In this document: positions 1 through 5,481 of the stretch, piece by piece
Position numbering within the stretch: the stretch's first letter is position 1
How the letters are laid out: each line of letters begins with the position of its first letter
Assembly: GCA_013139755.1 (NCBI GenBank)
Contig: WTAG01000535.1
Coordinates: forward strand, 1 to 7,424
DNA length: 7,424 bases
From: Methylomarinum sp.
GTDB lineage: Bacteria > Pseudomonadota > Gammaproteobacteria > Methylococcales > Methylomonadaceae
Direction: 5' to 3'
The notes under the pieces: model-generated
Seen by the model: only the letters and a program-made list of their open reading frames with translations
Databases searched by the model: none
Told to the model about the DNA's origin: nothing
Program-made: the position numbers and the translations under genes

Positions 1-94
1 TATTATGTATAGGTGGGTTAATCGCTTTTATTTGATATGAGATTAACGGAGGATAGAATTCTGAAATGAAACCAAGATAGAAATTGTAAGACTG

Positions 95-892
95 CTAGCT
101 TGTCTTTAAAATCAACTCCAATACAAACTTACTGCCTAAATAGGCGAGAGCCAAAGACACAAAACCAACTAAAGTCCATTGCATGGCTGTTTTCCCCCGC
201 CATCCGTAATAGGTGCGTCCAAATAATAATCCTGAAAAGATCAGCCAGGCAAAAATCGAGAGTGTGGTTTTGTGTACTAAGTGCTGTGCAAACAAGTCTT
301 CTATAAAAACAAATCCACTAATAAGCGATAGGGTTAAAAAGCCTACACCCGCGCCAATCATTTGGAATAGCAAGGTTTCCATCGTTTGTAGAGGGGGGAA
401 TGAGTGCAATATATTGCTGGTTTGATGGTTTTTTAGCTGTTTATCCTGCATAGCTAATAATATGGCTTGTAATGCAGCAATATTAAGTAAGCTGAAGGCA
501 ATAATAGATGTCAGTATGTGTATGTTCATCTGCCAGCTGTACAGTTGCTGAGGCTGTGTGTTGTCAGAAAAAGCAAGGTCAAGGCTAAGCATGATGGCAG
601 CGAAAGGAAAGATAGCAAGCCCTAACTTTTCTACGGGCTTACTTAGAGAGGTTAAAAGCAATAGCAGTGCAATCAGTGATGAAATGAATGAGGTGGTGTG
701 AAAGAAACTAAAATTGAATCCGTTATTTAATGTGAATAGCAAGCCGCTATAGCTCAAGTGTGATAACACAGCCAACCACGCTAAGTACATGGTGGTGTGA
801 GAGATTTTTTTTTGTTTAAGCTCTTTGAGAATGAATCCTGTCGAAACCAGATAAAGGCAGATAGAGATTGCGCCTGTAATAATAGAGCTCAT
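95..892 (-). CDS. ypjD: YpjD/CcsA-like inner-membrane protein (cytochrome c assembly family)
   Basis: A 265-residue, almost wholly hydrophobic protein with about eight predicted membrane segments (near residues 4-24, 36-54, 67-82, 89-108, 122-146, 176-198, 208-226 and 238-260). Length and gene position match E. coli YpjD, which also lies divergently next to ffh. The family is related to CcsA/CcmC/HemX haem-handling proteins. His125 at the start of membrane segment 5 and His207 before segment 7 sit where those proteins carry conserved histidines, and the C-terminal GRTYYGWRGKTAMQW stretch resembles the YpjD end. A role in haem delivery or cytochrome c biogenesis is inferred from the family; YpjD itself is poorly characterised. 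The ATG at 890-892 gives a sensible hydrophobic N-terminus, but no clear Shine-Dalgarno precedes it. Downstream, positions 94-1 have no initiation codon in a supported reading frame, so the next gene lies outside the window. Confidence 0.88.
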   Translation of the reverse strand: MSSIITGAISICLYLVSTGFILKELKQKKISHTTMYLAWLAVLSHLSYSGLLFTLNNGFNFSFFHTTSFISSLIALLLLLTSLSKPVEKLGLAIFPFAAIMLSLDLAFSDNTQPQQLYSWQMNIHILTSIIAFSLLNIAALQAILLAMQDKQLKNHQTSNILHSFPPLQTMETLLFQMIGAGVGFLTLSLISGFVFIEDLFAQHLVHKTTLSIFAWLIFSGLLFGRTYYGWRGKTAMQWTLVGFVSLALAYLGSKFVLELILKTS

Positions 893-983
893 GATATTTG
901 CCAGTTTGGGTTGCGGTAAAGAAAAATCAAAAAGTCATGCTGAATCATATGGTAATATATTGCGCTAAATAGTCATAGTGCAT

Positions 984-1011
984 TTGAATTGGCCAATAAC
1001 ATTTATATAAC
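984..1011 (+). promoter_or_regulatory. Candidate sigma70 promoter for ffh
   Basis: TTGAAT (984-989) and TATAAC (1006-1011) match the -35 and -10 consensus at 4/6 and 5/6 positions with a 16-bp spacer. The predicted transcription start near 1018 leaves only about 8 nt before the ffh ATG at 1026. A perfect 10-bp palindrome, ATTGGCCAAT (988-997), overlaps the -35 edge and spacer and could be a protein-binding site or chance. The intergenic region is A+T-rich, so chance matches are a real risk. Confidence 0.45.
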
Positions 1012-1025
1012 AAAAATAATCTCCT

Positions 1026-2381
1026 ATGTTTGATAATTTATCCGACCGTTTAGGCAGTACGCTTAAAAATTTAAAAGGCCAAGGTAAGCTAACCGAGGCT
1101 AATATTAAAGATACCCTGCGTGAAGTGCGTATGGCTCTGCTTGAGGCTGATGTGGCTTTGCCTGTCGTTACCGATTTTGTCGAACAGGTAAAAGAGGGTG
1201 CGCTAGGGAAGCAAGTTCAAAGCAGTTTAAACCCTGGTCAGGCTTTAATTAAACTGGTTCAGGCTGAATTAGTTAAAGTGATGGGGGAGGCAAATGAGGA
1301 GTTAGATCTTAAAGCTAATCCTCCAGCTATAGTCTTGATGGCTGGTTTGCAGGGTGCTGGTAAAACAACAACAGTTGCAAAATTGGGTCGATGGCTGAAA
1401 GAGACTAAAAAGAAAAAGGTTGGTGTGGTTAGTGCTGATGTCTATCGCCCTGCGGCGATTAAACAGCTACAAACACTGGCTGATGACCTTGATCTGGTAT
1501 TCTTTGAGAGTGATGTTTCGCAAAAACCAGTTGATATTGCTGTAAATGCAATTGAAGCTGCTAAAAAACAGTTTCTTGATGTAGTGATTGTCGATACTGC
1601 GGGTCGTTTGCATGTTGATGATGAAATGATGGGCGAGATTAAAGAGCTGCATGCAGCGATTAATCCCGTTGAGACACTGTTTGTTGTTGATAGTATGACA
1701 GGGCAGGATGCAGCAAACACCGCTAAAGCATTTGATGATGCATTGCCGCTAACGGGTGTGATTTTGACCAAGGCTGATGGTGATGCTCGCGGTGGCGCGG
1801 CATTATCTATCAGACATATTACTGGTAAGCCGATTAAATTTATCGGTATGGGTGAGAAAACAGATGCCCTAGAGCCTTTCCATCCTGATCGGATTGCTTC
1901 TCGTATTTTAGGTATGGGGGATATGCTCTCTCTTATTGAAGATATTGAGCAAAAAGCCGATAAGAAAAAAGCAGAAAAACTTGCTAGAAAAATTAGCAAA
2001 GGAAAAAGTTTTGATCTGGATGACTTTAAAGACCAGTTGTTACAGATGCAAAATATGGGTGGGGTTGGCGCAATGATGGATAAACTGCCTGGAATGGGTG
2101 GTGTGCCACAAGATATGAAAGATAAAGTTGATGATAAAATGATTGCAAGGCAAATTGCTGTGATTAATTCAATGACTTTACAAGAAAGACATTTTCCTGA
2201 TTTGATTAAAGGTAATCGGAAAAAAAGGATTGCCAAAGGTTGTGGGCAAGAGTTGCAGGATGTGAATCGGATTCTTAAGCAGCATAAGATGATGCAGAAG
2301 ATGATGAAGAAATTTGCTAAAGGTAATATGACTAATATGATGCGCGGAATTAAAAGTAATATGCGTGGAATGAGGCGGTAA
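1026..2381 (+). CDS. ffh: Signal recognition particle protein Ffh (SRP54 homologue)
   Basis: GTPase subunit of the bacterial signal recognition particle. It binds 4.5S RNA and signal sequences of nascent chains and delivers ribosomes to FtsY at the inner membrane. At 451 residues it is close to E. coli Ffh (453). The N domain (about 1-88) opens MFDNLSDRLG. The G domain carries the P-loop GLQGAGKTT (107-115), DVYRPAA (138-144), DTAGR (190-194), TKADGDARGG (248-257) and the linker SRILGMGD (292-299). The methionine-rich M domain (about 300-451) contains INSMTLQER and QDVNRILKQ. Two M-domain RNA-contact serines of E. coli Ffh are replaced: N397 in GNR and C406 in GCG, while R398, R401, G405 and G407 are kept. 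The start is fixed by N-terminal similarity; no Shine-Dalgarno is visible, and the bases just before ATG are CTCCT. A weak 6-bp hairpin at 2384-2399 follows the stop without a T-tract. Confidence 0.98.
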   Translation: MFDNLSDRLGSTLKNLKGQGKLTEANIKDTLREVRMALLEADVALPVVTDFVEQVKEGALGKQVQSSLNPGQALIKLVQAELVKVMGEANEELDLKANPPAIVLMAGLQGAGKTTTVAKLGRWLKETKKKKVGVVSADVYRPAAIKQLQTLADDLDLVFFESDVSQKPVDIAVNAIEAAKKQFLDVVIVDTAGRLHVDDEMMGEIKELHAAINPVETLFVVDSMTGQDAANTAKAFDDALPLTGVILTKADGDARGGAALSIRHITGKPIKFIGMGEKTDALEPFHPDRIASRILGMGDMLSLIEDIEQKADKKKAEKLARKISKGKSFDLDDFKDQLLQMQNMGGVGAMMDKLPGMGGVPQDMKDKVDDKMIARQIAVINSMTLQERHFPDLIKGNRKKRIAKGCGQELQDVNRILKQHKMMQKMMKKFAKGNMTNMMRGIKSNMRGMRR

Positions 2382-2456
2382 TGGCATCATTCTTGATGTT
2401 GCATTAAGAGTGTCGTAGTGCTGAGAGTTAGGGTGAAAAAGAATAATTCATTAGTA

Positions 2457-2620
2457 TATACTTCACACGGTCACGGATGCGGTTTTCTATCGGTCGATTT
2501 TTGCCGATAGGCAGCGTTGCTAAAACAGTTGCGTAGCTTGCTATGCGCCTGTTTCAGCGCCTTGCTATCGACAAAAAACAACTCGCTATAAAATCCACTT
2601 CCGTAACCGCGCGAAGTATA
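2457..2620. mobile_element. 164-bp imperfect palindrome, MITE/ERIC-like element
   Basis: The two halves are inverted copies centred between 2538 and 2539. The termini TATACTTC (2457-2464) and GAAGTATA (2613-2620) are exact reverse complements, followed inward by CACGGTCACGG against CCGTAACCGCG. The centre folds as a stem AAACAG/CTGTTT enclosing GCGTAGC/GCTATGC-type pairs with a tiny TT or CTTG loop (2523-2554). The arms match at roughly 70-80% by eye, with small compensating indels. A second local hairpin, CTATCGG/CCGATAG (2487-2493 and 2504-2510), lies in the left arm. It holds no credible ORF, is richer in G+C than the flanks, and ends in TA-rich sequence compatible with a TA target duplication. 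This is the build of a non-autonomous miniature element or ERIC-type repeat; I do not recognise the family. It fills most of the 333-bp gap between ffh and rpsP. Confidence 0.7.
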
Positions 2621-2655
2621 AATATATTTTTTTATATTTTATCCTTCACATATTT

Positions 2656-2661
2656 TATAAT
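2656..2661 (+). promoter_or_regulatory. Candidate -10 box of the rpsP operon promoter
   Basis: A perfect TATAAT is followed by TCGCG, a G+C-rich discriminator of the kind found at ribosomal-protein and rRNA promoters under ppGpp control (stringent control here is inference). The -35 region (around 2632-2638) lies in an A/T run and has no good TTGACA match; that run could act as an UP-like element. The expected start near 2668 gives a leader of about 47 nt before the rpsP ATG. The site is 36 bp beyond the right end of the palindromic element. Confidence 0.5.
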
Positions 2662-2714
2662 TCGCGTAGAATAGGCGGATTGAATTTTGATTGAAAGTTT
2701 TTTAAGGTATTTAC

Positions 2715-2966
2715 ATGGTAACTATTCGTCTTGCTAGAGGTGGCGCAAAAAATCGTCCGTTTTATCACATTGTTGTTACAGACAGCAGAAATAGCCGTGA
2801 TGGTCGATATATTGAGCGTTTAGGTTTTTTTAACCCTTTTGCTCGTGGTAGCGAAGAATCAATACGTTTAAATGATGACCGTATTAATTACTGGAAATCT
2901 GTTGGTGCACAGCCATCTGATCGTGTTGCAAAACTGATCAAAGACGCAAGTAAAGCAGCTGCATAA
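2715..2966 (+). CDS. rpsP: 30S ribosomal protein bS16
   Basis: Small-subunit ribosomal protein that binds 16S rRNA and is needed for 30S assembly. The 83-residue product has the full family pattern: the N-terminal [21 protein letters not shown], then [19 protein letters not shown] and a C-terminal half with [10 protein letters not shown] and [11 protein letters not shown]. Length matches E. coli bS16 (82 aa). The ATG at 2715 is preceded by AAGG with a 7-nt spacer, a reasonable ribosome-binding site. It is the first gene of the rpsP-rimM-trmD-rplS operon, and rimM begins 5 nt after its stop. All expected family blocks are present and nothing is broken. Confidence 0.98.
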   Translation: MVTIRLARGGAKNRPFYHIVVTDSRNSRDGRYIERLGFFNPFARGSEESIRLNDDRINYWKSVGAQPSDRVAKLIKDASKAAA

Positions 2967-2971
2967 ATATT

Positions 2972-3484
2972 TTGTCTGAGGATGAGCTCATCAGCGTTGG
3001 TGAAATAGCCGGCGTATTTGGAATAAAGGGATGGGTAAAGGTTTATTCGCATACTGATCCGCGGGGAAATATTTTAAAATATTCGCCCTGGATCATTAAA
3101 AAAGGCAATGAGCTTAAAGAAGTAAAACTTATTAATGGCAAACAGCAAGGTAAATCGGTTGTTGCTTGTTTAGAGGGTGTTACTGACAGAAATGTTGCTG
3201 AATCTTATTTGGGTTGGGATATTCTGATAAAGAAGAGTCAATTACCTAAGTCAGGAAACGGTGATTATTACTGGGCTGATCTTGTTGGTTTGCGAGTAGA
3301 TACAGAACAAGGTGTTTGTTTGGGTAAGGTAGATCATCTTATTGAAACTGGCGCAAATGATGTTTTAGTTGTCAAGGATGATGCTGATGAAGAGCGTTTA
3401 ATTCCATTTTTGCATGAACAAGTGATTAAAAATATTGATCTAGACGGTAATTTAATGATTGTCGATTGGGATCCTGATTTTTAA
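2972..3484 (+). CDS. rimM: Ribosome maturation factor RimM
   Basis: Assembly factor for the head of the 30S subunit that associates with ribosomal protein S19 during 16S rRNA processing. The 170-residue product shows both halves of the family: the N-terminal RimM barrel with VGEIAGVFGIKGWVKVYSHT (9-28), and the C-terminal PRC-barrel with YYWADLVGL (99-107), GANDVLVV (127-134) and ERLIPF (141-146). The reading frame starts with TTG (2972-2974), 5 nt after the rpsP stop. No ATG or GTG lies between that point and the conserved block, so TTG is the likely start, and no clear Shine-Dalgarno is visible. Translation is therefore probably coupled to rpsP, which would keep RimM below the ribosomal proteins; low RimM output from this operon is known in E. 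coli. The trmD ATG lies 10 nt after the stop. Confidence 0.95.
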   Translation: MSEDELISVGEIAGVFGIKGWVKVYSHTDPRGNILKYSPWIIKKGNELKEVKLINGKQQGKSVVACLEGVTDRNVAESYLGWDILIKKSQLPKSGNGDYYWADLVGLRVDTEQGVCLGKVDHLIETGANDVLVVKDDADEERLIPFLHEQVIKNIDLDGNLMIVDWDPDF

Positions 3485-3494
3485 TTAATTGGAT

Positions 3495-4241
3495 ATGCAT
3501 TTTGATATTGTCACGTTATTTCCTGAGATGATTCTGGGTGGTGCTGGTTACGGTGTAACGGGTACAGCGATAGAACGGGGCGTGGTTGGTTTATCAGTTT
3601 GGAATCCTAGGGATTACACACTGGACAAACATCGTACCGTAGATGATCGTCCTTATGGCGGTGGTCCAGGTATGGTAATGAAGTGCCAACCTCTTTGTGA
3701 TGCGGTTAATGCTGCTAAGCAGAATAAGAATACTGAGAGTAAAGTTGTTTATTTGAGTCCACAAGGGAAACAGATAACACAAGACTTGTTAATAGAAGCG
3801 AGTCAACTGTCTCAACTTATTTTAGTGGCTGGGCGTTATGAAGGTATTGATGAGCGTTTTATTAATACGGTTTGTGATGAAGAATGGTCGTTGGGTGATT
3901 ATGTTATCAGTGGTGGAGAGTTAGCTGCACTGGTTGTTATTGATGCAATTACCCGATTAGTTCCTGGTGTTTTGGGTGATGAAAATTCTGCAAAGCAGGA
4001 TTCTTATATGGATGGTTTGTTAGATTATCCACATTATACGAGACCTGAGCAGGATGAGTTAGGTGCAGTGCCAAATGTATTGTTGAGTGGTAATCATAAG
4101 GCAATAAGCCGCTGGCGAATGAAACAAGCGTTGGGTCGAACGTCACTAAGGCGACCTGATTTGTTAGAAGTTAAAAAATTAAGTGCAGAGCAGGATGCTT
4201 TGTTAGAAGAATTTAGGAATGAAGTACAAGAGTCGGACTGA
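3495..4241 (+). CDS. trmD: tRNA (guanine-N1-)-methyltransferase TrmD
   Basis: SAM-dependent SPOUT-class enzyme that methylates N1 of G37 next to the anticodon and so prevents +1 frameshifting. The frame is open from a TTG at 3489, but I choose the ATG at 3495 (248 aa). With it the N-terminus MHFDIVTLFPEM aligns with E. coli MWIGIISLFPEM, and the key residues take E. coli numbers: Arg154 (in TRLVPG) and the catalytic Asp169 (in KQDSY). Other motifs are HRTVDDRPYGGGPGMVM (46-62), YLSPQGK (86-92), GRYEGIDER (113-121), SLGDYVISGGE (132-142) of the trefoil knot and SAM site, HYTRP, and LLSGNH near 196-201. No strong Shine-Dalgarno precedes it, so reinitiation after rimM, 10 nt upstream, is likely. 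rplS follows after 54 nt. Confidence 0.97.
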   Translation: MHFDIVTLFPEMILGGAGYGVTGTAIERGVVGLSVWNPRDYTLDKHRTVDDRPYGGGPGMVMKCQPLCDAVNAAKQNKNTESKVVYLSPQGKQITQDLLIEASQLSQLILVAGRYEGIDERFINTVCDEEWSLGDYVISGGELAALVVIDAITRLVPGVLGDENSAKQDSYMDGLLDYPHYTRPEQDELGAVPNVLLSGNHKAISRWRMKQALGRTSLRRPDLLEVKKLSAEQDALLEEFRNEVQESD

Positions 4242-4295
4242 GTCTTTTTGTGGTGTGTTCCTTACAATTAAAATTGATGTTTATAGGGTGTGGTA

Positions 4296-4643
4296 ATGAC
4301 AAATATTATTGATATATTAGACGCAGAACAATTAAAGACAGATGTCCCTAATTTTGGACCAGGTGATACTGTAGTTGTTCAGGTAAAAGTAAAAGAAGGG
4401 GATCGTGAGAGATTACAGGCTTATGAAGGTGTTGTAATTGCAAAACGTAACCGTGGATTAAACTCTGCTTTCACTGTAAGAAAAATTTCTCATGGTGTGG
4501 GTGTTGAGCGTGTTTTCCAAACACACAGTAAAATGGTTGGCGGTATTGAAGTTAAACGTCGCGGTGCTGTACGTAGAGCTAAGTTATATTACCTACGTAA
4601 CTTAACTGGTAGAGCAGCACGTATTAAAGAAAAATTAGGTTAA
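4296..4643 (+). CDS. rplS: 50S ribosomal protein bL19
   Basis: Large-subunit protein at the 30S-50S interface. The ATG at 4296 is chosen over an in-frame GTG at 4290: it gives exactly 115 residues, as in E. coli, with the N-terminus [14 protein letters not shown] matching MSNIIKQLEQEQMK, and AGGG (4285-4288) lies 7 nt upstream as a ribosome-binding site. Family blocks are [41 protein letters not shown] and [10 protein letters not shown], then [16 protein letters not shown] and the basic end [10 protein letters not shown]. It is the last gene of the operon, followed 16 nt later by a strong terminator. The 54-nt gap after trmD and its own good ribosome-binding site fit higher translation of the ribosomal protein than of the two enzymes before it. 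Confidence 0.98.
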   Translation: MTNIIDILDAEQLKTDVPNFGPGDTVVVQVKVKEGDRERLQAYEGVVIAKRNRGLNSAFTVRKISHGVGVERVFQTHSKMVGGIEVKRRGAVRRAKLYYLRNLTGRAARIKEKLG

Positions 4644-4659
4644 TCTAATCTTCTTTATC

Positions 4660-4692
4660 AAAAAGGGGCAGCTTATAAGCTGCCTTTTTTTT
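4660..4692 (+). terminator. Rho-independent terminator of the rpsP-rplS operon
   Basis: The stem GGCAGCTTATAAGCTGCC (4667-4684) is a perfect palindrome of 8 bp around AT, effectively a 7-bp stem with a TATA loop. It is followed by eight T (4685-4692) and preceded by five A (4660-4664), so the A/T arms can extend the stem. The A-tract means it could also terminate transcripts on the minus strand, although no minus-strand gene approaches it here. Confidence 0.95.
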
Positions 4693-4715
4693 GCCTAAAA
4701 TTTAGCGCTTATAGA

Positions 4716-4731
4716 GTGGGCTTTAGTCCGC
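4716..4731. repeat. Small REP-like hairpin
   Basis: GTGGGCTTTAGTCCGC folds as a 6-bp stem (four Watson-Crick and two G-T pairs) with a TTTA loop. Short extragenic hairpins built as GGGCT...AGTCC are common as REP-type repeats in bacterial genomes. Only one copy is visible here, so its repeat status is inferred. Confidence 0.35.
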
Positions 4732-4894
4732 AAATGCAAATATGTTGTACCGCCTAGTGGTTTAAATACTATCAATAAAAAGTCGATGGAAATTATTTCT
4801 TACTATGAAAAGAGAGTAATATCAATTTATTTAAGGAATGTGTGCGAAATAGTTTGAGCAAGTATAAGATGAGCAAAGCTTCTTTCGTGCCCAT

Positions 4895-4936
4895 CCTGCA
4901 AAAAAATAGATAGTTGTCGAAGTTATTTTATGCAGG
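4895..4936. repeat. Imperfect inverted repeat upstream of ogt
   Basis: CCTGCA (4895-4900) and TGCAGG (4931-4936) are exact reverse complements. The stem can be extended inward by pairing the A-rich run after the left arm with TATTTT before the right arm, across one mismatch, leaving a loop of about 15 nt. There is no T-tract after it, so it is not a terminator; it could be an operator or a leader hairpin for ogt. Confidence 0.4.
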
Positions 4937-4971
4937 TTCCTAAGTTTTTGGAACGTAGGGGAAGGCTAAAA

Positions 4972-5472
4972 ATGTCAGTCACTATTCATTGGGTTAATCA
5001 GCAAAAACAAGCTAACAACTGCGCTAAGGTAGAAGTTCCGTTTGGTAGTTTACTGGTTTACCAGTGCGATAATGTCATCATACAAACTAAATGGTGTGTC
5101 ATAGGTTTGGACGAGTTAGTTGTTGACAGTAACCTTGGTACACAGATTCAACGCTATCTAAATAATCCAACAAGTTCTTTAGTAGTGAGTTTACAAAAAC
5201 AAGGGACAGACTTTAGGCATAAAGTTTGGGCTGAGATTTGTAAAATACCCGTAGGACAGGTTTTAAGTTATTCAAAATTAGCCAATCAAATAGGCTCAGG
5301 CGCTAGAGCTGTCGCTAATGCCTGTAGAGATAATCCATTTCCAGGTATTATTCCTTGTCATCGAGTTGTTGCGGTGAACGGTTTGGGTGGTTATATGGGA
5401 GAAACAAGTGGGACGTTATTTGAAGTTAAACGTCATTTATTGTTAATGGAATCACAAGCAATAACGGGCTGA
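4972..5472 (+). CDS. ogt: Methylated-DNA--[protein]-cysteine S-methyltransferase
   Basis: Suicidal DNA-repair protein that moves the methyl group from O6-methylguanine (or O4-methylthymine) to its own cysteine. I start it at ATG 4972 (166 aa) because AGGGGAAGG (4957-4965) lies 6 nt upstream. An in-frame ATG at 4930 would add 14 residues unlike the family and would place this ribosome-binding site inside the gene. Motifs: GTDFRHKVWAEICKIPVGQVLSYSKLA opens the DNA-binding domain; the Tyr of LSYS is residue 100 and the arginine-finger position in GARAVANACRDNP is Arg112; the acceptor Cys129 sits in IIPCHRVV. After GLGGY the segment to the final KRHLLLME helix is about five residues longer than in human MGMT. 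No Ada-type N-terminal zinc domain is present, so it is the stand-alone Ogt form. xerD starts 9 nt after the stop. Confidence 0.93.
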   Translation: MSVTIHWVNQQKQANNCAKVEVPFGSLLVYQCDNVIIQTKWCVIGLDELVVDSNLGTQIQRYLNNPTSSLVVSLQKQGTDFRHKVWAEICKIPVGQVLSYSKLANQIGSGARAVANACRDNPFPGIIPCHRVVAVNGLGGYMGETSGTLFEVKRHLLLMESQAITG

Positions 5473-5481
5473 GGTTGGTTA

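Larger units (their letters stand above)
4693..4971. other. Intergenic region without a supported gene
   Basis: This is the bulk of the stretch between rplS and the chosen ogt start. It contains a REP-like small hairpin (4716-4731) and an imperfect inverted repeat (4895-4936), and otherwise A+T-rich sequence with frequent stops in all frames. TATAAG (4863-4868) is a possible -10 box but has no acceptable -35 partner. I see no tRNA or recognisable small RNA. Confidence 0.6.

Noticed and set aside
1..94. Short open stretches at the left window edge, including an antisense frame open throughout
   Set aside because: There is no start codon with a ribosome-binding site, no recognisable protein similarity, and the piece is too short to judge.
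1442..2236. 264-codon open frame antisense to ffh
   Set aside because: It lies wholly within ffh, its product is low-complexity Ser/Ile/Cys-rich, and it has no recognisable domain; it is a shadow of ffh codon use.
2384..2402. Hairpin GCATCA/TGATGT just after the ffh stop as a terminator
   Set aside because: The stem is only 6 bp and no T-tract follows, so it is not a convincing Rho-independent terminator.
3489..3494. TTG start for trmD, six bases upstream
   Set aside because: The ATG at 3495 gives the family N-terminus and exact E. coli numbering of Arg154 and Asp169.
4290..4295. GTG start for rplS
   Set aside because: The ATG at 4296 gives the exact 115-residue family length and better spacing from AGGG.
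4930..4971. Upstream ATG adding 14 residues to the ogt product
   Set aside because: The extra residues look unrelated to the family, and a strong ribosome-binding site lies inside them, placed for the ATG at 4972.
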